Source: Leptasterias polaris
Lineage: Eukaryota > Echinodermata > Asteroidea > Forcipulatida > Asteriidae
Length of the DNA stretch: 64,000 bases
Direction: 5' to 3'
Assembly (NCBI GenBank): GCA_037783415.1
Contig: JAZGTN010000098.1
Span: forward strand, 248,001 to 312,000
Numbering within the stretch: position 1 is the stretch's first letter; every line of letters starts with the position of its first letter. Of the stretch, positions 48,101 through 60,100 are shown one piece after another. The translations under genes were made by a program, and so were the position numbers. The notes beneath the pieces were generated by a model. The model worked only from the letters and a program-made list of their open reading frames with translations, made no database searches and was not told the DNA's origin.

Positions 48101-51100
48101 GATGTGAAGATGATCTTAACACAAGATTGCAAAACAGGGTTTCAAAATAGGATGTTAGTAAGTATGTTGAATCAGCACAGATATCAGAGAGGCAGGAAAG
48201 ATCTTAAGACAATCTTAGGACAAGATTGTAAGACAGGGTTTCAAAATAAGATGCTAGTAAGGATGAGTAATGATAACAGGTACAAAAGAAGTAGGAAAGA
48301 TCTTAAGACAATCTTAAGACAAGATTGCAAGACAGGGTTTCAAAGTATGATGTCAGTATAAAGGATGATTCCTGCTTACATAATTTTGTCGAGGATTTGA
48401 ATAAACCTTTAGAAATCTTGTGCTACTGAAGTGTTCCTTTTTTGTAGTTGGTTGCCTCCAAGTTGCCCGTAAAAACTGCCTCATGTAACAAGGAGACCCC
48501 AGGGGTTCAAGGGTCAATCTCAGGCATGTTGGGCTATGAGTGCAGATACAGGAGTAATCTCTGATGTAAAAACAAGTTTCCAAATGATATTTTTTCAAGT
48601 GATGAGAACATTCAGTCAACCCATTGATCCGGAAATAGCTCTAAACTAAGCTGTGGAACATTTCACAAGGAGGAATGCTTCCGGTATTTATCCGCTCCAT
48701 TCTTTGATTAAACTGATCCCAGGCAAGACAAGAATGCTGAACTTGAAGAATCTCTTCAGAAACAAAAAGATGAAGCAGAGAGGCTGGAAGGCGAGAGAAC
48801 AGACCTCATGGCCAAGGTAATAAATCGCAAGTTTCTTTTCATATGTTGTTTGACTTCTAACTATAAAACAATACATCCGCAACTTATCATCAATGATTTA
48901 CCCTGTGTGCATAAACTTTCCCGCAACTTATCCTGGAGTAGCTTTGAGACGGTACTTCTCACGGGCATGCTTAGAGCAACATTCATCCCAGAAGAACTTA
49001 AGCAAAAAAAAACCGGTTAAAGTAATTAGTAATAATGCATAGTTGTTACATGTTTGTAGCTGTAATATGTTTTTTGAACTACACTCAAGTCACTCTTTGT
49101 CGTTTCCTAATATTACATGTTCTGCAATGACTTTGACCGACAAATGATTACATTTGCCAACTCAGTTCTTGAAACACAATTTTGCACATAAATTGCCTAT
49201 GAACTTTTGCTGGGGCACACTTTCTGTACATCCTTCTGCCAGGCACAATGATATTTGGTGTTGAAGATTTCAACACCAAAAGCATAGGATGTTTTCTAGT
49301 GAGGTGGATTCCAAATTGTTGTGATTTTGTGAGTTCCTTGGACGCCATGTTGGGACTAAGGCCTTGTTCCACAGACCTAGACTGTGTCCAGTTGGGGGCT
49401 GTTGCTTTGGTTGTGGCTGTTTCTAGGGGCGTTGCTAAGGGCAGCCTGTACAATGAGTGATGATGCAGCGACCAAGCTGCAGCCAAAGCCGCTAGGTTCA
49501 GAAACGGCCATAAATTCTGTGATTGTAGTACCACATAAAGTGCATTCTTCTTCTGTGTCGAGTGGTGTCCTCGGACAATGATGTCACGAGAGAAGTGTCC
49601 CCAGATCTCCCTGCCCTTCATGCATGTAGATATTTCATCTGTTGACACAAAGCCAGTTTCCCTGCATAGTATTTCCACATGGGTCAGGTGACCTTGACCT
49701 CTAAGAGGTCGACCTTGCTTGGGCTTCCAAAGCACAAGCTTGCTGACTAGAAGTTCATGCTTTATGCTCTGGGTTTGCACTAAGCTTAGGAGCTCAAATA
49801 AAGATCTGAATTGGTTATGTGGTCCACACCCATACAGATGAAGGCTTGTGGGGTCCTGCTATTGTTATTCTATTATTACCTTTTCTAAAGAATTCCCCTG
49901 TGGGGTCCAAGTTGAACAAAGAATTCCCTTGTGGGGTCTATTGTTCCGTTGTGTTTTGGACCCCACAAGGACCCATATGTATGCTCTTCCCTCCTGACAT
50001 CAAGCACCCGGCACAGCATTCTGGTGTAGCAACCATCAAGTTGTTTTTCTAGAACAGATTTTAATGTCCATGCTTCACATCCATAAAGTAGTATTATTTT
50101 CTGAAAAATGCTGTGGTGAGCAGCGCCATTAAATTGTGAATGACAGGATTTTAAAACTGCTAAATTGTTTTGTTTCAGATTGAAGCTGGGGAGGGTGCAT
50201 CAACAGCCATACAACAACTCAAGCAAGAAAACGTAGGTTTAGATGTGAACAATTCGCTGCTAATGAATTGTTTCTTTAATAGATGCTAGTGTTTCTTTAA
50301 TAGATGCTAGTGTTTCTTTAATAGATGCTAGTGTTTCTTTAATAGATGCTAGTGTTTCTTTAATAGATGCTAGTGTTTCTTTAATAGATGCTAGTGTTTC
50401 TTTAATAGATGCTAGTGTTTCTTTAATAGATGCTAGTGTTTCTTTAATAGATGTTAAATTTGCATCAGGAATAAAGAATATTATTTGGTTTTACCCGTAC
50501 ACCAATGTGTATGAAGCACTGTTTACTAAGTACTTTCCCGAGTCCGAAAAAAAATCCAATCCACAGCCATATTACTCGTGTGGGATTCAAACCCATGACC
50601 TTTGCCATTCTAGAGCAGATGTCTTACCATTAGACCACCGAGATTGCCCAGTGGCTAGAGGCAGTTCAAATACAAACTTTAACAGCTGGTAATAATTCAT
50701 TTTGTGATGTTAGAAAAGAAAGGTCTTTAAAATCAACTTGTGAAATACTCATTCCAATTTGGTTTGGTGGGGCGTATTTCCATGAAAACCATTTAGAACA
50801 TTTTAAGTTTTGTCAGGAGCATTCATATACACGTTTATTTCTATTGCTGCAATCAAAATCAACAAATTATATTTTCTGGGGTCGATTTCACAAAGCACTA
50901 AGATTCATCTTAAGATGAGTTGTCAGTATTACCATAGTAATTTGTATTGTGACATCACTCTTTGCTAAGCAACTGCGATGGATTTGCAGTTACGATCAAT
51001 CTTAACTCTTTGTGAAATCGAGCCCTGGACTTTGATAATATTTGATATGGAAATTTTTGTCTGGATGGTTAGTACTTGTGTGAACTTTTTAATTAGTGTG

Positions 51101-54100
51101 CTCTTGGTTAAACTTATGGATTTGTTTTCCGGTAAATACTGATCTTTTCCTTTGTTTGGAGAATTTGTTGTTATGTTTTTCTGTTTGCTAACAAAAGAAC
51201 TTTAAATTTTGCAGGAAAGTCTCCAGAACCAACTGTCCTCTCTGCAGCTCAACAAAGACAAACAGAGTGAAGAACACAAGTCGGCTGTTGAGGAACTTCA
51301 TAAGCAGCTCCAACAGGTAGAAACAATTAATTGATTGACAGTAGATCAGGTACCGTCTGATTCATTTGTGAATTTAACTGTAGAGATCACTCTGGGGTAT
51401 CTTGAGAGAACTGTACTGGCTCCCTGTCTCACAGAGAATTGTTTTTTTCAAATTTATGCTAATTGTTTGCAAATCTTTAAATAACATTGCTCCGATTTAC
51501 ATTTCTGATCTGCTTAAAATTTACCTACCAAGAGTGGCTTTTAGCCTTGTTTGGGGCAAACTTGCATATAAACAAAAAACCAACCCCACTCCGTCATGCA
51601 GTCTGCGCTCCAGCAATATGTCATTCCTAAAGGAACCAACTTTAAAGCGTACCTGGGGTGATTGGTCTTTCTCTGCTGCGGCTCCGAGACTCTGGAATCA
51701 TCTTTCTACTAAACTAAAATGTTGTAGATTTAAGGTGGATTTAAGTTGTTGCTTAAAACTCAATCTTATGATAAGTTTCTTAAAAGATGATGCACATTTG
51801 TAGTTCCATTTGTTGTTTTATTGAATGTGTTCAAGTTTTTCTTAGTTTCCTCGCCTTGAGCACCCTGCAGGGATATATGCATGCTACAAATTTGTATTAT
51901 TACTATTATGCACTACAGTCTACTACACACAGCGCTTGGTAAATATTGGAGACTTAATTTGCATGATTATCATGTGTCTGCCTGTGCTACAAAAGATTAC
52001 CCACACAGTGGTAGACAAATGGTCGTGATCTCCTCCATATTTCTAAGCATTTGAAGCCATATTTCAAGCCAATTTGACTTAATTCCTCCTGTTTGTGTCC
52101 TGATGTAGGGTTTCATTAGCTGTTCTGACCTTTCAGTCGGAACAGCTTTTGAAATCGTTCAGATTTTGATTCTTTTTATTATTATTCTTTCTTTCCCTAA
52201 AATCGTATTGACTTAACCTGTGTCTCTTTCAGATGCCATATGTCTTTCTTAAAATAATCAAAAGTAGATAAATCATATACCATATTAAAGCTTAGGCCCT
52301 GACTTCAATTTTAGATATAATTAAATTAAAATTCTTAATTAATTATTCACGTGACAGCCGCGTGAATATTTAATTAGCCAGTCTTGTTACCACCATATCT
52401 CTAGAAGTAAACATCAGATCCTCAATTTTTTTCAGTTATGGACTTGTCTTGTATTGTAGATGTCAATTCCGGTCTAACATTTTTCGTCATGTCATCATGA
52501 CGTCATTTGTAGGAGTTTTTTCTTTTCGTGTACAAAAAAATTGTTTTAGATACGTTTAGGTGGTTCAAAACACAAACCATGGCTACAACGCTGTGCTTAT
52601 TTGATTAGGTTCAGTCACCAACCATTAATCAGTTAGGCTGGAATATGGTTCGCGAATTGTGAAAGCCTGTCAAGAATGGGACTTATCTCAGTTCACCCAG
52701 AAGTAATGCTTAGATGATATTGACAAACAATCTTAATTAATTATTCACGTGACAGCGGTATTAATATTTAATTAGCCAAACTTGTTTTTGTCATATCTCA
52801 AGAAGTATAGTACCGATCTTCAAACTTGTTTCAGTTATAGAGTCCTTGGGCATTGGAGATTAGTCTTGGCCAACTGTGACCCATTGTTGACCTTTACTTC
52901 CAGGTCAACCGGAAGTGAGACCATATTTCAAGAACTACACAACCGATTTTCAAACTTTTTTCAGTTACAGGGTGCGTTCGATTAGCTTCCCCGGGTCGAC
53001 CCCGGTCTGCTCATCCGGGTGAGCCCCTAACCATGAGCTAATCGAACGCCAACTTCCCCCAGCATTCACACCGATGCATCTTGGGACAGCCGACCGGAAC
53101 TACTTCCATTTTGTGCCGTATGTCCGATACTTTCCGTGGATTCACGAAAACATCGTAAAATAATTATTCTCAAGGTAAAACTGCAACGTTAAACAATTTG
53201 CACAACCCCACAGTGATACAAAGGTACCCAGCTTCGAATAAAAAATACTTATTGCTCACAAAAACGCTGTTGTAATGGCGAAAATGTGTGTCAAACTTCC
53301 TAAAATGTCCCGCTGAATTACAAACAAAATGGTGGCCATTGAGAAAGTTTTTCGCCGTGACGTCATGAACCAGGGGCAGCCCCAAGTGACCCGCTCCACA
53401 AGCAGGGCACTTGGGGCTGACCCGGGTGAGCCCCGCGAATGACGTCAAAGCTATTCGAACGCACCGGGGGAAGACCTGGGTCGACCCGGGGAAGCTAATC
53501 GAACGCACCCATAGACTCCTTTGGCAATTGAGATTAATAATGGGTAACCGTGACCCCATGTTGACCTTTACTTCCGGGTCAACCGGAAGTGGGACCATAT
53601 CTCAAGAACTACACAACCGTTTTTCAAACTTGTTTTAGTTATTGACTCCTTGGGCATTGGAGATTAGCCTTTAGTAACCGTGACCCCATGATGACCTTTA
53701 CCGATGGGTCAACCGGAAGTGGAACCATCTCAAGAACTACACAACCGATTTTCAAACTTTTTTCAGTTAAAGACTCCTTGGGCATGGGAGATCAGCCTTG
53801 GGTAACCGTGACCCCATGTTGACCTTTACTTCCGGGTCAAACGGTAGTGAGACCATATCTCAAGAACTACACAACCGATTTTCAAACTTTGTTCAGTTCT
53901 AGACTCCTAATGGGCATTGAAGATTAGCCTTGGGTAACCGTGACCCCATAGCTCGAAAAACCCATATCTCCCGAACCACACGTCATAAATTCGTAATGTA
54001 TTGTAGCTTACTTTGACCTTTACTTTCGGTTTCAAACAAGATCCGATCTTGTTTGATTTGTTTACACTGCGATGAACACGCTTGATCACATGCATTCATT

Positions 54101-57100
54101 TCTAACACGATTACAGGATATACACAAAGTAATTAGTTCCATTCTCGAGCTACAAAAACAACTGTTATGGTCAACAGAACGGAACAGCTCTGTGATTGTT
54201 CACAATCACTACATCCCTATTTATTACTGTTCTTACTATTCTTAATTACTGATTGCCAGAAAATGCCTTAAGGTTCACCTTAAGATAAGCTGTCAGTATC
54301 ACAGTAGTGATTTTTATTGTGACATTACACTTTGCTTAGCAATTACGATGGATACAAAGGCTGTATCTGAATCGGTGGCTACAGCTAGTGCTACGGCTAC
54401 GGCTGTTGCTAAGTGTGTTTCTAAGCATGTTCTATACTTCACTGCATGATGATGTGGAAATCTAGCTGTAGCTGTAGCTGTAGCCGTAGCTGCAGCTGCC
54501 GGACACAGCCACAGTTGATCCTTACTCTTTGTGAAATGGGCCTTAGGTACTTTTAAGGGTCAGTCTGAAAATTTTCTGCAATATCTCCAGTAGTCAACAA
54601 GAAGTTAATTTAAAACTTGCCTTTTGTGTCTCTTTGCCCAATGTACAGGGTAAACTTCAGTCAACTAATATCACAAAACAAAATGAAAGATCTGAAAGTA
54701 ACTTGAAGGAAGCGAGGACTAAACTGGGTGCTTCACAGGAGAGACTTGCTAGTCTTGAAGCTGAGCTCAAAACCAAGGTCAGTAGAATCAAATATTGCTT
54801 TGATATTTTCCCAAGATATTGTAAAGGGAGCGTCATTACTGTTATTCTGTAATAATTTTAAACATTTTTTATTGTAAGGCATAACAAAAACAAAACTTTT
54901 TATTGCCCTTTTCCGAACGACCCAAAAAATCAGAAATCCACGGTTGCGTTTTTTTTTTTTTTTAAATGGCGATTTTTAGATTTTTTTTGAAGTATTTTAT
55001 ACTTTGAATGCCCAGTAAACGACATTATTTGGATATATCCTCTTATCCGAAGCTGAAATATTATTTTTGAGTACTGTCAGAAATCACGATGAACGATGAA
55101 GTGTCTGATATTGTCTGATATTGTAAACACGTGGCTATCACGCGCTCTAGGTTCAAGACGGAGGTTTATCCACAAGAGGGCGCTGTTTCAGCCAATAATG
55201 TATCGGCTATCAGGACGACTAAAAACCACGATCACAGACTTGGAACCAAGTCTACGCTCGTTGAGATCCTCCCACGTGTGGCCCACGATTGGGCCCGATT
55301 TATATCAAATGGCCACGCTCTCGACCACTTTTCCATCGTAGTTGAAGTTTTTGTACGTTTATTTTTGTTTTGTATTCACCATATGAATGTATACAACTTT
55401 GAGAACATTAAAATGGTTGAAAACATAAAGTTGTGTGTATATCTGCTGTTTTTTTTTTCCTCCTCTAACGTATTCTTTTAAAAAAAAAAAAAAAAAAAAA
55501 ACGACCGACCGACCCTCCTGATTTTTTAGCCAAAAGGGCAATAAAAAGTTTTGTTTTGTTATGCCTAATTATTGAGTGGTGTGTTCTAATGTTGTTTTTT
55601 GTAATTTTATATATACTTGAAAATAGAAAATAGAATTAGCAGTTGCCATCAATAAGGACCTGTGGTATAAATGCAAAAATTAGTTAGTGGCCTGACGTTT
55701 TGACCCTAGCAGAGTATATATACTTTTCACACCAGGAAAAAGGAATTTCATGTATTTTTTAACTTGACTAATTTGAATCTTTGAACTGTAGGAACATTTT
55801 AATTGGAACGTTCAAAATAATAATGCGCATTTCACTTATGTAGGATTGCTCTCATACTTCGGCACAATAATGCGGTCTAGCAGAACATTCTTGTGGCCCA
55901 ATGGATTGTGGGAGTTGCCCATGGAAACATTAAATTGCACCTAGACCGCGATAGAAAATGACATCGTCCAACTAAACAACATTCTGTGTTATACAAGAAA
56001 TGAATCCCCATAATTAATGCTCAATTTATACGTTTGCAGGAGGAGGTAATTCTTGCTATGGAGTCATCTATGGCCACTCAGCGTACTGATCTAGAGAGTC
56101 ACCTTAGAACAACCCAAGCAGGCCTGGATGATAAATCTCAGGAACTTAACAAAGCACAAGAGCTGCTGCAAAAGGTGACACTTTTTTCTCTCGCATTTTT
56201 GTTTCACAACTCACAAAAAGTAGTAATAAAAAACATGTACAAATTTCAGATTCAAGTGTGACACCTAAGGGAAACTGACTGAGGAATAAAAAATTTTTTT
56301 TGGGTTGAACAAATAAAATTTGACTACAGCGGGACTTGAATAACATGTCACCTCTAGATTATTTCAACCCAAAGTTATTTAAAACTTACCCAGTCAGTTT
56401 CTTTTGTGGGTTATTTCTTGATAATGTTATTATTTCAATACGGTAACCATCTGGTTGTCTCTGGGATCTGTTTTGTCAGGTCCAAAGCAAGTTATCGACC
56501 ACCAAAGAGCAACTGTCTCAGCAAGACGTCAAAAGTGTATCCCTCCAAGAACAGCTGACAACATCAAAACATCAATATTCATTGCTTCAGAATGATCTAC
56601 AAGACAAGGTAAAAATGACCATCAGCAAATCTTGCATCAGCAAGTCTTGTCACGTCCTTGACAGTCGGGTTGACCATCAGCAAATCTTGCATCAGCAAGT
56701 CTTGTCACGTCCTTGACAGTCGGGTTGGCCATCAGCAAATCTTGCATCAGCAAGTCTTGTCACGTCCTTGACAGTCGGGTTGGCCATCAGCAAATCTTGC
56801 ATCAGCAAGTCTTGTCACGTCCTTGACAGTCGGGTTGGCCATCAGCAAATCTTGCATCAGCAAGTCTTGTCACGTCCTTGACAGTCGGGTTGGCCATCAG
56901 CAAATCTTGCATCAGCAAGTCTTGTCACGTCCTTGACAGTCGGGTTGGCCATCAGCAAATCTTGCATCAGCAAGTCTTGTCACGTCCTTGACAGTCGGGT
57001 TGGCCATCAGCAAATCTTGCATCAGCAAGTCTTGTCACGTCCTTGACAGTCGGGTTGGCCATCAGCAAATCTTGCATCAGCAAGTCTTGTCACGTCCTTG

Positions 57101-60100
57101 ACAGTCGGGTTGGCCATCAGCAAATCTTGCATCAGCAAGTCTTGTCACGTCCTTGACAGTCGGGTTGGCCATCAGCAAATCTTGCATCAGCAAGTCTTGT
57201 CACGTCCTTGACAGTCGGGTTGGCCATCAGCAAATCTTGCATCAGCAAGTCTTGTCACGTCCTTGACAGTCGGGTTGGCCATCAGCAAATCTTGCATCAG
57301 CAAGTCTTGTCACGTCCTTGACAGTCGGGTTGCCGTAGTGGTTTCCTTCCTCGCCTTCCACTTTTGGGACCCCGATTCAAATCCTGCCGGGGACACTACA
57401 CTGTATGTGGATTGGGTTTTTAGTCCCTACCTGATGGCTTTAGTTTTCCTTGGAATAATTTTCTGGGGTTTTCCTCCTAAAGATATAACTTCATTGTATT
57501 CTCTCCCTGGGATTCTTGGCTAGTATAGTGATTAAGAAGTAACTATAACTATAAATGTAAATAGTAGTGAACTTGCGGGTACAACCATGTGTATAATCTC
57601 TTTTGGGAGGAGTGTTGGCTCTGAAAAGAGCCGGTTTGGTCTCGACGTTTTGAACAGTATACTCTGAAGCAGAGTATACTGTTCAAAACGTCGAGACCAA
57701 ACCGGCTCTTTTCAGAGCCAACACTCCTCCCAAAAGAGATTATACACATGGTTGTACCCGCAAGTTCACTACTATTTACATTTATAGTTATAGTTACTTC
57801 TTACTTTCAACACCATGCAAAGCTTCAAACACCACTTATAGTGATTAAGTTCGCTTTCTGAGAATCATCGGCTTCACAACCGAAATAAAAAAATGAAATT
57901 AAATAATAAGTTATGACGTGAAATGAAAATGAAAAAGTAAACATGAATTTTGATGCTACAATTTAAGAAACAGATAAACACTAAGGGCATTTGACAGTAA
58001 CAGAGCTTTGAGAAAAACATAGAAATTTGTACAGTGTAAACAAATGAGACAATAATTATAACTAATTGGGGTTGAACAAAGAAATATTGACAAAGTGGAA
58101 GTCAAATTTTGGCATCTTTGTTGAAGTAAATTATACAGGTCAATTTAGCTTCAAAAAGACAAAGATTGCAAGCAAACATTTGCAAACATTAGCAATGCAG
58201 GCATGTGATCAATATTCAAATTAGGTCTGTGATGTTCACTATGGCAACCTTTGTATTCATTACAATAGATTAGCCAGTTGGGTCTGGTAGAGGACAGCAA
58301 GAAAAAATCAGAAACACATCTTACCGGTCAAGTTCAAACCTTACAAGACAAGCTGAATGACAAAGATGAGACCCTGAAGAAGGTGTCACTAGAGTATCAG
58401 CAGGTAGGTGAAAGCTCATTCTGGTTCCCTGAGTTCAATGGCAATAATGATTCCTGATTCTTGTAATACCAAATTGGGCCAGACTATTTTAGCATTTCAA
58501 TCTTCAGCCCGATTAATACTTCATGCGAAAGCAAATTTCAGTGACGCATTTAATCTGTACGCGCTGTTTTTTTCCAATTGTGACGCAATAAAATTTGGTT
58601 TGCTTTCATGAAATATGAACTGGGCTTTATGTTGCATCCGAATTGATGGTTCACCAGTGGCTATGGCCGGCTTGCTGAAAAGGTCTCTCCTCCAACATTG
58701 TTGTTGCACCCAGCAGCCATAGCCGTAGCCAAAGTCGCTTTATTCGGACTCGGCACAAAATGTTGACAAATATGGATGGCCACCATATTGCTCTGCATTG
58801 AAATAGAAAACGTATAATTAGCACAAAAGGAGTTGCCAGTCAAACTAATAAATAACTTACATTCTTTGGGACTTGTTCCCTGCTAACAATTGGGTCTGCC
58901 AAAGAGCTATGTGAAACTGACTCCAATTCTCTCGAACGGGGTCTTCAGAGCAAGTATTTCAAGTAACAGTAATCCAACAAATTTGCCAAGTTTTTTGTTT
59001 ATTCTGTGTCTCTGTCTTTCCAGGCTAAAGAACAGAATGTGTCAGCAGTGAAAAGTCTACAAGATAATCTTGAATCCACCAAGAGTGGTCTTGAAGAAAC
59101 AAAGTCTCGGATGCAACAGGAGGTTAGTTCAAATTGTTCAAGTTCAGAACATAAAGTTGTCAACTTAACATTGCATGATATCCCTGGGAATATCAAGTCA
59201 ACTTTATCTTTTAAGTTCTGACCTGATATACAAAGTAGGAAATATAATTGTAACAGAACGGGGATGCTTGCTTTTAATGCAATAATTGGTTTAAATGTTT
59301 TCTTTCTTTTTAGATCAAAAGCATTGCAAACCAGAGGGATACTTTCCAAGAGTCGTTATCTGCTGCACGAGAAAACCTTCTAGCAAAAGAGAAAGAGTTG
59401 AATCAACTACAAAAACAAAAGGTATAAGAACAGAAGGTTGAAGAACGGAAAGTTGAAGAACTAAAGGTTGAAGAACAAAAGGTAGAAGAACGAAATGTAT
59501 AAGAACAGAAGGTTGAAGAATAAATGATATAAGGACAGAAGGTTGAAAACCAAATTGTAGAAGAACAAAAAGTCTGTATTCGACAGACTTATAAAACACA
59601 TCATGTTGGTATTCTGAAAAACTATTCTTGCCTGCCCGCGATATTATTTTTTGAACTTTTTTGGAGCTCCTTGAGTAATTCCTTTGAAAATATTGTTGCC
59701 ACAATGAAACCCTGACTTGAAAAACAAAGATTTGGGATTTGATGTTGTCTTGTGAGAAAATATAAGAAGGCACTCACCGTGATTTGCAGAACCTCGGCTG
59801 AAAATCTGCTATGGTATGCTGGAATCTCTGATTGCTCAGACTTTGAGCTGAATACAATAAGCAATGGTGGCAGCCCAGGGTTCTGCCCACGGTGGTCGGT
59901 GCCGGAAAACCCGACCGGCACTCATGATTCCCCGACCGGCACTCGCAGAATTTTTTCTTTTTCCGACCACCACACATTTTCCCTTTTTTTTGCCCATTTC
60001 CTTCAAAATATTTTGAACAACGTGTAAAACAAATTATTTACCAGTAAACAGTTTTATCCAAAGTTTCGAGTAGCCTACTTCTTTGGTTTGAGTCTATTTT

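Noticed and set aside
49148..49780. 210-residue minus-strand frame
   Set aside because: Its N-terminal part carries the LINE ORF2 C-terminal motif and the rest runs through the GGCTGTTGCTAAGG repeat; it is a retroelement fossil plus repeat, not a host gene.
51402..51803. 133-residue plus-strand frame as a host gene
   Set aside because: The WLPVSQRI, SCSLRSSN and SFSAAAPRLWN motifs identify the end of a CR1/L2-type reverse transcriptase.
56616..57333. Regularly spaced repeats resembling a CRISPR array
   Set aside because: The units are directly adjacent with no unique spacers, the context is a eukaryotic intron, and no cas-like genes occur.
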